DNA from: Parvibaculaceae bacterium
GTDB taxonomy: Bacteria; Pseudomonadota; Alphaproteobacteria; Parvibaculales; Parvibaculaceae
Assembly (NCBI GenBank): GCA_019636015.1
Contig: JAHBYJ010000001.1
Span: 434,001 to 498,000 of the forward strand
Reading direction: 5' to 3'
Length of the DNA stretch: 64,000 bases
Shown: positions 8,944 through 15,932 of the stretch, piece by piece
How the letters are laid out: each line of letters starts with the position of its first letter
How positions within the stretch are numbered: position 1 is the first letter of the stretch
Translations under genes and position numbers: made by a program
The notes under the pieces: model-generated
Seen by the model: the letters and a program-made list of their open reading frames with translations, nothing else
Databases searched by the model: none
Told to the model about the DNA's origin: nothing

Positions 8944-9254
8944 TCGGGGCACCGGGCCTTGCGGCGGTTTGTCGCAGCGCCCGGCCCCGCCCGGCGCTCG
9001 CCCGGCAAGCCCATGAAATCGCTCACCCTTTCCCGTGTGAGGCAAGACGAAAGGGGCCGATTCATCTTTCGTTAGGACGTGTATTGAACCCCCGCCATGC
9101 CGCACCTATCTACTTGGTCATGAGGGCCGAGCATTGAAGCCGCCTGGGTGACCTGCCCCCCGCTCACCCCCGCGGCGCTTCTGGCCCCATCCGGCGCCGG
9201 TCTTCCCCTCCCGGCGCCAAGCGCGAAATGCGCTGTTGCGCCCCGTCCTCCCCC

Positions 9255-9326
9255 GGCGGGGCGCAACTCTTTTGCGCCCCGCCTTCTTTGAATTTGAAGG
9301 ATGGGGGCGCAACTCTTTTGTGCCCC
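9255..9326. repeat. two tandem hairpins in the 8944-9372 gap
   Basis: The 429-bp stretch between the transaminase gene and the next gene holds no credible gene. It has a perfect 12-bp stem (9255-9266 with 9272-9283, loop CTCTT). A near-copy follows at 9304-9312 with 9318-9326, with one G-T pair and the same CTCTTTT loop side. A shorter CCTTC/GAAGG stem lies between. They may end transcription from 8943 or be a short repeat; they do not match the two palindromic families found elsewhere in the window. Confidence 0.55.
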
Positions 9327-9372
9327 GCCCGAAGCGTCTAAGCTCCCCCACCCTTCGAACGATACGGGCCTC

Positions 9373-9996
9373 ATGTCTCGCTTTTCCGATTTTTCCGGCG
9401 ACCCCACCCATCTGATTTCCGATGCCGAGCTTGAAGAGCTCGAACAGGAAATCCCGATCCTGGCCGGCCTGCGCCGCTTCGGCGAGGAGGCGGTGCGCAT
9501 GCCGTGGTTCTCGAAGCTCGGCCGCCCGCTCGACCGCGAGGAGCGCGCGCTCGCCCGCTCCTTCCTCGACGGGCTCGGCTTTCCAGATGTCGAACCGGCG
9601 CGGCTGCGCGACTGGTCGGAGGCGGCAGACGCCGCCATGACGCTCGATATCGAGCCCGCCCATTGGGAAGCGGAGGAAAGCCTGCGCGCCGGCCTCGCCG
9701 CCGATGCGCTCGACCTTCTGAGCGAGGACGCGCTCAACATCGCCATGACGCATGTCTCGGCGCTCCTCGGCGAGCGGCTGCGCGGCGCGGTGGAAGAAGC
9801 GGCCGATTTCTGGGAGGTCGAGGACCTCGAGCTTCTGAACGCTGCCGCGGGCGCCGCCCTTCATGCCGCGCATGGCGCCGCGCTCTCGCTCGTCTCGGGC
9901 GCGGAGGACGATCATCCCTTCCGCCGCAAGTTCGCGCTCTTCGCGCGCGGCCGCTGGCCCATCGGCATTGCGGGCCTTACCCTCAATATTTTCTGA
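9373..9996 (+). CDS. conserved-looking protein of unknown function
   Basis: A 207-residue protein rich in Glu, Asp and Ala with few basic residues until the end (FRRKFALFARGRWPIGI). No signal peptide or clear membrane segment is visible; the C-terminus is mildly hydrophobic. Recognisable features are LEELEQEIPILAGLRRFGEE near the start and an alpha-helical middle. Codon use matches neighbours, so it looks real. It ends 30 bp before exonuclease III and may be co-transcribed with it. I do not recognise a family. Confidence 0.7.
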   Translation: MSRFSDFSGDPTHLISDAELEELEQEIPILAGLRRFGEEAVRMPWFSKLGRPLDREERALARSFLDGLGFPDVEPARLRDWSEAADAAMTLDIEPAHWEAEESLRAGLAADALDLLSEDALNIAMTHVSALLGERLRGAVEEAADFWEVEDLELLNAAAGAALHAAHGAALSLVSGAEDDHPFRRKFALFARGRWPIGIAGLTLNIF

Positions 9997-10026
9997 TTCG
10001 CCGCACAGGAAGAAACGGACAGACCC

Positions 10027-10833
10027 TTGGACCTGAAGATCGCGACCTGGAACATCAATTCTGTCCGCCTGCGGATCAATCTCGTGGAGCAGCTTCTGGC
10101 GGAAGAACAGCCGGACGTCCTCTGCCTGCAGGAGATCAAGTGCATCAACGATGCCTTTCCCCTGAAGGCGATCAGGAAGGCGGGCTACGAGCATGTCGCC
10201 GTGCACGGCCAGAAGGGCTATCACGGCGTCGCGACGCTGAGCAAAATCCCTTTCAAGAAGACCGCGAGCCGCGATTTCTGCGAGAAGGGCGATTGCCGCC
10301 ACATCGCCGCCGATCTCGACGTGCCGGGCGGTTTGCAGATTCACAATTTCTACGTGCCCGCCGGCGGCGACGAGCCGGACCCGAAGATCAATGTGAAATT
10401 CGCCCACAAGCTCGACTTCGTGCGCGAGATGAGCTCGCTCTTCGGCAAGATGCGCGGCAAGGGTACCAACCGCATGGTGCTGGTCGGCGATCTCAATATC
10501 GCGCCGCTGGAACACGATGTCTGGTCGCACAAGCAATTGCTGAAGGTCGTGAGCCACACGCCGGTCGAGGTGGACCTCATGAACGAGCTCTATGCCTCGC
10601 ATGACTGGGTCGATGTCATGCGCCGCTTCGTGCCGGATACGGAGAAGCTCTATTCCTGGTGGAGCTACCGCGCGAAGGACTGGCTCGCCGCCGATCGCGG
10701 CCGCCGCCTCGATCACATTTGGGTAACGCCGGCGCTGAAGGATGCGCCGCTCTCCATGCATGTCCGCAAGGATGCGAGGGGGTGGGAGCGGGCGTCGGAC
10801 CATGCGCCGGTAATCGCGACGCTGAGGCTTTGA
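10027..10833 (+). CDS. xthA: exodeoxyribonuclease III / AP endonuclease
   Basis: Base-excision repair nuclease that cuts 5' to abasic sites and removes 3' blocks. The 268-residue EEP-fold protein starts at a TTG (LKIATWNINSVR). Metal-binding and catalytic positions are visible: Asn in WNINS, Glu in LQEIK, the Tyr of the FYVPAGG strand, GDLNIAP (Asp/Asn), the RLDHIW strand and the terminal SDHAPV. Length and order match XthA closely. It follows a 207-residue unknown gene at 30 bp. A small stem-loop lies directly after its stop codon. Confidence 0.93.
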   Translation: MDLKIATWNINSVRLRINLVEQLLAEEQPDVLCLQEIKCINDAFPLKAIRKAGYEHVAVHGQKGYHGVATLSKIPFKKTASRDFCEKGDCRHIAADLDVPGGLQIHNFYVPAGGDEPDPKINVKFAHKLDFVREMSSLFGKMRGKGTNRMVLVGDLNIAPLEHDVWSHKQLLKVVSHTPVEVDLMNELYASHDWVDVMRRFVPDTEKLYSWWSYRAKDWLAADRGRRLDHIWVTPALKDAPLSMHVRKDARGWERASDHAPVIATLRL

Positions 10834-10851
10834 AGCTGGGGGGGCCAGCTT
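10833..10851 (+). terminator. weak stem-loop after xthA
   Basis: AAGCTGG (10833-10839) pairs with CCAGCTT (10845-10851) across a G5 loop directly at the xthA stop codon. Only two T residues follow, so it would be a poor intrinsic terminator on its own. Confidence 0.3.
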
Positions 10852-10942
10852 TCGGGGGTCGAGGCCTCGCCTCCACCCGCTCCTGGGGTTCCTACCTGTC
10901 TGGCCGCCATCCGGACATGGGGGGAACCGGAGGGGCTTCTTA

Positions 10943-10980
10943 TTAGGGTAGATACCCCATAATAGGGTATTGACCCTATT
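10943..10980. promoter_or_regulatory. paired dyads, likely operator of the TetR gene
   Basis: The second dyad is exact: AATAGGGT (10961-10968) and ACCCTATT (10973-10980) with a 4-bp spacer. The first is GGGTA/TACCC (10946-10950 and 10953-10957). All four half-sites share a GGGTA-like core and sit in a short AT-rich patch 85 bp upstream of the TetR start at 11065. The 231-bp gap after xthA otherwise shows nothing. Use as a TetR operator is inference from position. Confidence 0.5.
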
Positions 10981-11064
10981 GTAGCAAGGGGGCAGGGTCA
11001 GCCCGCCCCATGAGGGGAAGACAGGCCGCGAAGGCTTGCGCGAAAAGGGCAGCGATATCCACCC

Positions 11065-11688
11065 ATGGCATTGAAAACGAAGGATAAAATCCTCACCGTC
11101 AGCCTCAAGCTCTTCAACGAGAATGGCTATGACGCGGTCACGACGGCGCGCATCGCCGAGGCCGTGGGGATTTCCGAAGGCAACCTCTGGTACCACTACC
11201 GGACGAAGCGCGACCTCGTCCGCGCCCACCAGCTTGCCCTTTTCGAGCAGATCGACAAGCGCCTCGCCATCACCTCGACGCCCGAAACCGTGCTGGAGAA
11301 CTACGCCCTCTTCAACCGCTCGGTCTTCGAGGAAGTCTGGACCTATCAATATCTCTATCGCGACCAGGCCGAATATGGCCGCACCTCGCCCGAACTCGAA
11401 GACAAGGTCGGCGCCGTCTATGAGATGACGACGGCCATGGTGATGCGCTTCTTCCGCCACATGATCGAGGCGGGTCATCTCGCCATACCGGAAGACGAAC
11501 TGGCGCCGCTTGCCGACAATATCTGGATGGTGATCCGCTACTGGCCGAGCTTCCTGCGCGAAACGCGGCGCACCGTGAAGCTCGACAAGGCGGCGCTCAA
11601 TGCCGGCATCCGCCACCACTTCGCGCTCTTCGAAACGCACCTCACCCCCGCCGCGCGCCGCTTCTTCGAGAAGAACGCCTACGCGTAA
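11065..11688 (+). CDS. TetR/AcrR family regulator
   Basis: A 207-residue one-component regulator. The helix-turn-helix spans about residues 24-48 (ARIAEAVGISEGNLWYHYR), with a long helical C-terminal domain for ligand binding and dimerisation. No efflux or metabolic gene is divergent from it; the next gene lies on the opposite strand, convergent, 6 bp away. Its target is therefore not evident from context. The paired GGGTA dyads upstream suggest autoregulation. NLWYHYR is the usual recognition-helix pattern of the family. Confidence 0.87.
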   Translation: MALKTKDKILTVSLKLFNENGYDAVTTARIAEAVGISEGNLWYHYRTKRDLVRAHQLALFEQIDKRLAITSTPETVLENYALFNRSVFEEVWTYQYLYRDQAEYGRTSPELEDKVGAVYEMTTAMVMRFFRHMIEAGHLAIPEDELAPLADNIWMVIRYWPSFLRETRRTVKLDKAALNAGIRHHFALFETHLTPAARRFFEKNAYA

Positions 11689-11694
11689 GGGGCC

Positions 11695-12033
11695 TCAATC
11701 GAGATAGCGCCGGACGGCACGCGCCTCCGCACGCAACAGTTCGCCCCGCTCCACCTGCCCGAGATGTTCAAGGTTCCGGGCGGCATGTTCGCGTTCTTCG
11801 ATTTCGGCCTGCAGGATGGCACGCACACGCTCCGCATCGAGCAACAGCCGCTCCGCTTCCGGGGAAGCCCCGTCAAGACCAGCGCCCGGCCGCAAGGGCA
11901 CCGCTTCCGCATTGTCGACGGCAGCGACAAGCGCCCGGATCAGCTTCACTTCCATGGTGCGCCTGCCCTTCATGGCCGCCAGCAGATCGGCCCGCAGGCG
12001 CGCCTTCAAGCCCGCTCCGGCATCTTCACCCAT
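11695..12033 (-). CDS. GatB/YqeY-domain protein (short form)
   Basis: The 112-residue product begins like YqeY: LKARLRADLLAAMKGRRTME, then VKLIRALVAAVDNAEAV. In YqeY and in the GatB tail this domain is helical and binds tRNA-like or other RNA partners. Here the usual second half (about 150 residues in YqeY) is shortened and replaced by an acidic, Arg-rich helix ending AVRRYLD. It is divergent from the helix-turn-helix gene at 12125 across the 40-bp palindrome, so that site could affect it too. Function is not established for the family at large. Confidence 0.65.
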   Translation of the reverse strand: MGEDAGAGLKARLRADLLAAMKGRRTMEVKLIRALVAAVDNAEAVPLRPGAGLDGASPEAERLLLDAERVRAILQAEIEEREHAARNLEHLGQVERGELLRAEARAVRRYLD

Positions 12034-12049
12034 ATGGCCTCTTTACCCG

Positions 12050-12105
12050 TTGAGATTGTCCCTAAAATTCCCTATTATCTTATACTTAGAAGATAATGTG
12101 GAATT
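12050..12105. promoter_or_regulatory. sigma70-type promoter inside a 40-bp palindrome
   Basis: TTGAGA (12050-12055), 17-bp spacer and TATTAT (12073-12078) form a near-consensus promoter toward the gene at 12125. The symmetric region 12066-12105 pairs AATTCC with GGAATT and ATTATCTT with AAGATAAT, 14 of 16 arm positions, around an 8-bp centre. The -10 lies in the left arm, so a bound protein would block the promoter. The patch is strikingly AT-rich for this chromosome. The gene's own helix-turn-helix product is the obvious candidate binder. Confidence 0.65.
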
Positions 12106-12124
12106 ATAGAGGATAAAAGGGGAT

Positions 12125-12547
12125 ATGTCTGACCGTCTGTTCACGGCCGAAGAAGCGGCAGCGCGGTTGAACCTTCACCCGAAAACCGTGCGCCGCCATA
12201 TTCGCGATGGACGGCTCACCGCCACCCGGATCGGCAAGTCTTATCGCATTCGCGCCGCCGACCTTGACGCATTTGCAGGCATTGCGGGCGGCGCCGCGGA
12301 GCCCGGCACGCCTGCCCGAACGACCTGCATTGTCGATCTTCCCCATATCCCGTCCGAGGGCGCCGGGCGGCTTGCATCGTTCCTTCATGCCGCCGCCATG
12401 GCGGGCGACGCGGGAACGCCGCCGCTTCATCTCGAAACCGCCTTCGACCCTGCAAGCGGCACCATGAAGATTGTGGCGATCGGCATTCCCGGCGACGTTG
12501 CACGACTGCTCGAGCTGCTGCACCTGCATCTGAAGGACCGGCCGTGA
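12125..12547 (+). CDS. excisionase/MerR-like helix-turn-helix protein with a C-terminal sensor-like domain
   Basis: Residues 5-55 form an excisionase-family winged helix: LFTAEEAAARLNLHPKTVRR followed by G.L.A.RIGKSYRIRAADL. Residues about 65-140 look like a beta-alpha-beta-beta-alpha domain (TCIVDLP, then LASFLHAAAM, LHLETAF, TMKIVAIGI, VARLLELLHLHL). This could be an ACT-like or ferredoxin-like ligand or dimer domain; that is my inference. The stop overlaps the GTG of the following hydrolase (GTGA), so the two are translated together. A palindromic operator overlaps its promoter. A phage excisionase is unlikely since no integrase is nearby. Confidence 0.8.
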   Translation: MSDRLFTAEEAAARLNLHPKTVRRHIRDGRLTATRIGKSYRIRAADLDAFAGIAGGAAEPGTPARTTCIVDLPHIPSEGAGRLASFLHAAAMAGDAGTPPLHLETAFDPASGTMKIVAIGIPGDVARLLELLHLHLKDRP

Positions 12548-13401
12548 GCGACCCGGTCTATCGGAGTGTGGAGGCGGCGGCATCGGTCGAGGCGCTCTAC
12601 CGGCGCGCGCTCGACAACTGGCCGGTAGCCAAGCGCGAGCTTTTCCTGCCGACGCGCCACGGCCCGGCTTTCGCAATCGCTTCGGGTCCGGAGGAAGCGC
12701 CGCCCGTTATTCTGCTTCACGGTTCCATGGCGAATTCTTCCGCCTGGATGCCGGACGTCGCTCTCTGGTCGGGCAAGTTCCGGCTTTATGCAATCGACCT
12801 GATCGGCGAGCCGGGCTTCAGCGCACGGGTCCGACCGCCCCTCGACAGTGACGACCATGCACTCTGGCTCGACGATATTTTCGAAGGACTCCGCCTTTCG
12901 CGCGCTACCCTTGCCGGCACTTCGCTCGGCGGCTGGCTCGCGCTCGACTATGCGAGGAGAAGGCCGCAGGCGGTTCGCGCGCTGGCGCTCACCTGCCCGG
13001 CCGGCATCGGCCGCCAGAAAAATCTTCTTCTGAAAGTGCTGCCGTTGCTTCTTCTCGGTTCATACGGGAAGCGCCGTATATGGGAGATGGTGTTCGGTCC
13101 GGCCCCCGCAGCGCCGCCGGCCGGAACGGACCCTCTGACCGCCCTCATGGAAGCGATCGGGAGCAGCGTGAAACCGCGCGTGCTGCGCATCCCGCAATTG
13201 ACGGATGCCGAACTCCGCTCCCTCGCCATGCCGCTGCTTGCCATTGTCGGCGGGCGCGACGTGCTTCTCGACTCGCGCGACACGCTGCGGCGATTGCAAC
13301 GCAATGTGCCGCATGCCGAAATCTGCTTCATCGAGGAAGGCTATCACTTCCTGCCCGGCCTCGCGCCGCGCATCATGGAATTTCTGGAACGGAACGCCTG
13401 A
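12544..13401 (+). CDS. alpha/beta hydrolase
   Basis: A 285-residue cytosolic-type alpha/beta hydrolase starting at GTG 12544, which overlaps the stop of the regulator gene. It has the oxyanion loop LLHGSMANSSAW, the elbow GTSLGG (Ser nucleophile), the acid in VGGRDVLLDSRD and the His in EEGYHFLPG. The central lid region (about 165-215) is Pro/Leu-rich and probably shapes the substrate pocket. Coupling to a helix-turn-helix regulator suggests that the substrate or product is sensed. Esterase, lactonase or C-C hydrolase activity cannot be separated by sequence alone. Confidence 0.85.
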   Translation: MSDPVYRSVEAAASVEALYRRALDNWPVAKRELFLPTRHGPAFAIASGPEEAPPVILLHGSMANSSAWMPDVALWSGKFRLYAIDLIGEPGFSARVRPPLDSDDHALWLDDIFEGLRLSRATLAGTSLGGWLALDYARRRPQAVRALALTCPAGIGRQKNLLLKVLPLLLLGSYGKRRIWEMVFGPAPAAPPAGTDPLTALMEAIGSSVKPRVLRIPQLTDAELRSLAMPLLAIVGGRDVLLDSRDTLRRLQRNVPHAEICFIEEGYHFLPGLAPRIMEFLERNA

Positions 13402-13408
13402 GAGGGCA

Positions 13409-13894
13409 TCACGCCTCAGGCTTTTCCTTCTTCTTCAGCGTGACGAAGGTCGCCGTCGAGCTTCCCGTGGCGAGCAGCTTGCCGCTTTCCTCGTCCACGA
13501 GTTCGCCCTCGATGAAGCCGACCGACTTGCCGCGCTTGATGACCCGGCCCGTGCCGATGATGCGGCCCGGCCGCGCGGCATTGAGCATCGAGACCTTCAG
13601 TTCGAGCGTCGGCGAAATCTGCCCCCATTCGAGATCGAGGCCGACGGCAAGGCTCATCACATCGTCGAGCATGGCCGCCACCATGCCGCCCTGGATGCCG
13701 CCCCACATGTTGCAGAGTTCGGCGCCTGCATTGAAGGCGACCTTGACGGTGCGCTTCTCCTTGTCGGCATCGAGAATTTCGAGGCCGAGATAGCGGCTCG
13801 CCGGCGCCATGCGCTTGAACACCGCCTGGATGTTCGGCGGCCAGTCCGCCTTCGGCGCCGCTGCGCTTGCCTCTTTCACCTGACCCTCGCTCAT
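13409..13894 (-). CDS. PaaI-type hotdog thioesterase
   Basis: A 161-residue hotdog-fold protein predicted to hydrolyse acyl-CoA or aryl-CoA thioesters. The central signature is CNMWGGIQGGMVAAMLDDVM, the PaaI-like helix with the GG turn and acidic residue. The region after it (SPTLELKVSMLNAARPGRI) gives the beta strands. The start ATG overlaps the stop of the upstream cNMP-binding gene (ATGA), so they form a translationally coupled pair on the minus strand. It is convergent with the hydrolase at 13401, 7 bp away. Confidence 0.82.
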   Translation of the reverse strand: MSEGQVKEASAAAPKADWPPNIQAVFKRMAPASRYLGLEILDADKEKRTVKVAFNAGAELCNMWGGIQGGMVAAMLDDVMSLAVGLDLEWGQISPTLELKVSMLNAARPGRIIGTGRVIKRGKSVGFIEGELVDEESGKLLATGSSTATFVTLKKKEKPEA

Positions 13895-14379
13895 TCCCTT
13901 GCCTGCCCTTTTTTCTTGTCCTTGTCCCGCCCGAGCCTTTCGCGAAGCCCGGCGAGATCGTCACCCACCGCTTCCAGCCGGTCGGCCACGCGGCCCGCGA
14001 CCGAGCCCGCCATTTCCGGAAACTCGCCCATCAGCCGCTGGAACATGTCGCGCCCGATCCGGAGCGCCTGAAGACCCGTGACGGCGCGCAGCGTGGTGCG
14101 CCGCGCCTCCGGTCCGAAGAGAGCCGTTTCGCCGATGAGGTCGCCCCTGTCAAGCCGGTGGGCGCGAGGCTCGCCCGCTTCGTCCCGCGCGAGCATCGCC
14201 GCCTCGCCCTCGAGGATGAGCCAGGCGCAATCGGCCTCCTCGCCTTCGTGGAAGAGCGTCGCGCCCGGCGCGAAGTCGCGCCGCTCGCAGGTGAAGGCCA
14301 CGACCTCCAGCCGCACGGGATCGAGCCCGGCAAAGAGATCGAGCTTCTGCAACAGGGCAACGGCGGGTTCGAGGCTCAT
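13891..14379 (-). CDS. cyclic-nucleotide-binding-domain protein without DNA-binding domain
   Basis: A 162-residue protein made of one cNMP-binding beta-roll (about 10-125): LFAGLDPVRLEVV, G.TLFHEGEEADCAWLILEG, then GDLIGETALFGPEARRTTLRA. The last is the phosphate-binding cassette: Gly-Glu followed by R-R-T-T, so ligand binding is plausible. There is no Crp-type helix-turn-helix after it; the C-terminus is a charged helix. The gene is coupled by ATGA to a PaaI-type thioesterase, which suggests a regulatory subunit role or a shared pathway. Ligand and partner are unknown. Confidence 0.8.
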   Translation of the reverse strand: MSLEPAVALLQKLDLFAGLDPVRLEVVAFTCERRDFAPGATLFHEGEEADCAWLILEGEAAMLARDEAGEPRAHRLDRGDLIGETALFGPEARRTTLRAVTGLQALRIGRDMFQRLMGEFPEMAGSVAGRVADRLEAVGDDLAGLRERLGRDKDKKKGQARE

Positions 14380-14521
14380 CGGGAAATCATAGCGGAGGGG
14401 CCCCGCCCTGTCGCGCGCCCAAAGTCGCGCCCTGCCCCGTTCATTTGCGCCCCCGCGCCCGCGCCGTTATGAAGGATGACCCGGCGGAAACCGGGACCGG
14501 ATTCTTTCCTGCGAGGCCCGA

Positions 14522-14986
14522 ATGAGCGCAGAGACGCGCGGCATTGCCTGGGACTACCCCGCCCCCTTCATCCATGAAGTGCGGGTCGAGCCCCAGCATA
14601 TCGACGATTTTCAGCATACGAACAATGTCGTCTATCTGACCTGGATGGCGAAGACGGCATGGGAACATTCGAAGGCCCTCGGCCTCGATTTCGCGGCCTA
14701 TGCCAGGGTCAATCGCGGCATGGTGGTGCGCCGCCACGAGCTTGAATATCTCGCCGCGAGCCGCGAGGGCGAGCGCGTCCTGATCGGCACATGGATCACG
14801 GGCAATGACGGCAAGCTCCGGCTCCGCCGCCGCTTCCAGATGGTGAATGCGGAGACGGGCGCAACGCTGCTCCGCGGCCTCAGCGATTTCGTCTGCATCA
14901 ATATCGAGACGGGCCGCGCGACGCGCATGCCGGCGGAATTCGCTGCGGCCTATGCGCTCACGGCCTCGGTGCCCGGCGATAATTGA
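14522..14986 (+). CDS. 4HBT/FatM-type acyl-CoA thioesterase
   Basis: A 154-residue single hotdog protein. The N-terminal VRVEPQHIDDFQHTNNVVYL is the YbgC/FatM signature (Asp followed by the H-N-N-V-Y turn), although the usual D.D.GH is D.F.HT here. The LEYLAA strand and LRRRFQMVN complete the fold. It probably cleaves acyl-CoA or acyl-ACP esters in the cytosol. Neighbours are unrelated and no operon partner is evident. It is divergent from the cNMP gene at 14379. Confidence 0.8.
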   Translation: MSAETRGIAWDYPAPFIHEVRVEPQHIDDFQHTNNVVYLTWMAKTAWEHSKALGLDFAAYARVNRGMVVRRHELEYLAASREGERVLIGTWITGNDGKLRLRRRFQMVNAETGATLLRGLSDFVCINIETGRATRMPAEFAAAYALTASVPGDN

Positions 14987-15075
14987 GGCCGCGCGCCCTC
15001 ATGCGGCGATCCGTCCGATTGGCAAGCCCCGGGCGATGCGGCACATGAAAGCCGTAGCTTACGGGAGTCCCGCCC

Positions 15076-15240
15076 ATGGACCGGATCGACAACGCAACGC
15101 TTTTTACGCTCAACCTCATCATGACCGTGGTGCTGGCCGCACTCGTCTGGGGCGTGGGCGCTTTCGTGGTCGCAGCCCTTGCCGGCGTGCCGCTCGCCCT
15201 CGGCGCGATCGTCGGCCTCTCGCTCACGGCGAAGGCCTAG
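15076..15240 (+). CDS. 54-residue membrane protein
   Basis: Short frame with ATG 15076 preceded by GGGAG at 8-bp spacing. The product MDRIDNATLFTLNLIMTVVL onward is nearly all hydrophobic after residue 8, with one or two membrane spans broken by VAALAGVP, and ends SLTAKA. Third-position GC and hydrophobic pattern look like a real small inner-membrane protein. Its stop TAG shares the palindromic CTAG with the stop of the convergent response regulator. No family recognised. Confidence 0.6.
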   Translation: MDRIDNATLFTLNLIMTVVLAALVWGVGAFVVAALAGVPLALGAIVGLSLTAKA

Positions 15241-15923
15241 GGCACGAGGCGATAGCCGCCCGTTTCCGTGACCAGGATTTCGGCGTTCGAGGGATCCTTC
15301 TCGATCTTCTGCCTGAGCCTGTAGATATGGGTTTCGAGCGTATGCGTCGTCACCCCTGAATTATAGCCCCAGACTTCCGCCAGCAGGATATCGCGGCCGA
15401 CGACGCGCGGTCCCGCTCGGTAGAGGAATTTCAGGATCGCCGTTTCCTTCTCCGTGAGCCTGACCTTCTTCTCCGCCGCATCGCTGAGAAGCTTCGCGCT
15501 CGGCCGGAACGTATAGGGCCCGATCTTGAAGACGGCATCCTCGCTCTGCTCATGGCTGCGCAGATGCGCCCTGATCCGCGCCAGCAGCACGCCGAAGCGG
15601 AACGGCTTCGTCACATAGTCGTTCGCGCCCGCATCGAGCCCGAGGATCGTGTCGGCATCCGTGTCGGCGCCGGTCAGCATCACGATCGGCGCGGTGACGC
15701 CGGCCTTGCGCATCAGCCGGCAGGCCTCGCGCCCGTCCATGTCCGGCAGCCCGACATCGAGCAGCACGAGATCGGCATGATGATGCTTCACATGCTCGAG
15801 CCCCGCCGCCGCGCTTGCGACCGAGGCGCAGGAAAATTCCTCGTGAAGCTGCAATTGCTCGGCGAGCGAGTTCCGCAGCACATCGTCGTCGTCGACCAGC
15901 AGGATTTTTTTCTTGGCGCTCAT
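15237..15923 (-). CDS. OmpR-family response regulator (orphan)
   Basis: Two-component output protein of 228 residues. The receiver domain (about 5-120) has the acidic cluster Asp11-13, phospho-acceptor Asp56 in LLDVGLPD, Thr84 and Lys106 in VTKPF. The C-terminal winged helix (about 135-228) ends with THTLETHIYRLRQKIE and TETGGYRLVP. No histidine kinase gene is near it, so the partner must be elsewhere. The upstream neighbour on the same strand, 9 bp away, is the TPR-sulfotransferase gene; co-transcription with that gene is possible but its meaning is unclear. Confidence 0.9.
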   Translation of the reverse strand: MSAKKKILLVDDDDVLRNSLAEQLQLHEEFSCASVASAAAGLEHVKHHHADLVLLDVGLPDMDGREACRLMRKAGVTAPIVMLTGADTDADTILGLDAGANDYVTKPFRFGVLLARIRAHLRSHEQSEDAVFKIGPYTFRPSAKLLSDAAEKKVRLTEKETAILKFLYRAGPRVVGRDILLAEVWGYNSGVTTHTLETHIYRLRQKIEKDPSNAEILVTETGGYRLVP

Positions 15924-15932
15924 GGGCGGGGT

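Noticed and set aside
9118..11640. 840-codon open frame on the minus strand
   Set aside because: Lies antisense to xthA, the 9373 gene and the TetR gene; Arg/Pro/His-rich with no family pattern. Long antisense frames are expected at this GC content.
12125..12547. Prophage or plasmid excisionase
   Set aside because: The N-terminus is excisionase-like but there is no integrase, attachment repeat or phage gene nearby, and it is coupled to a hydrolase.
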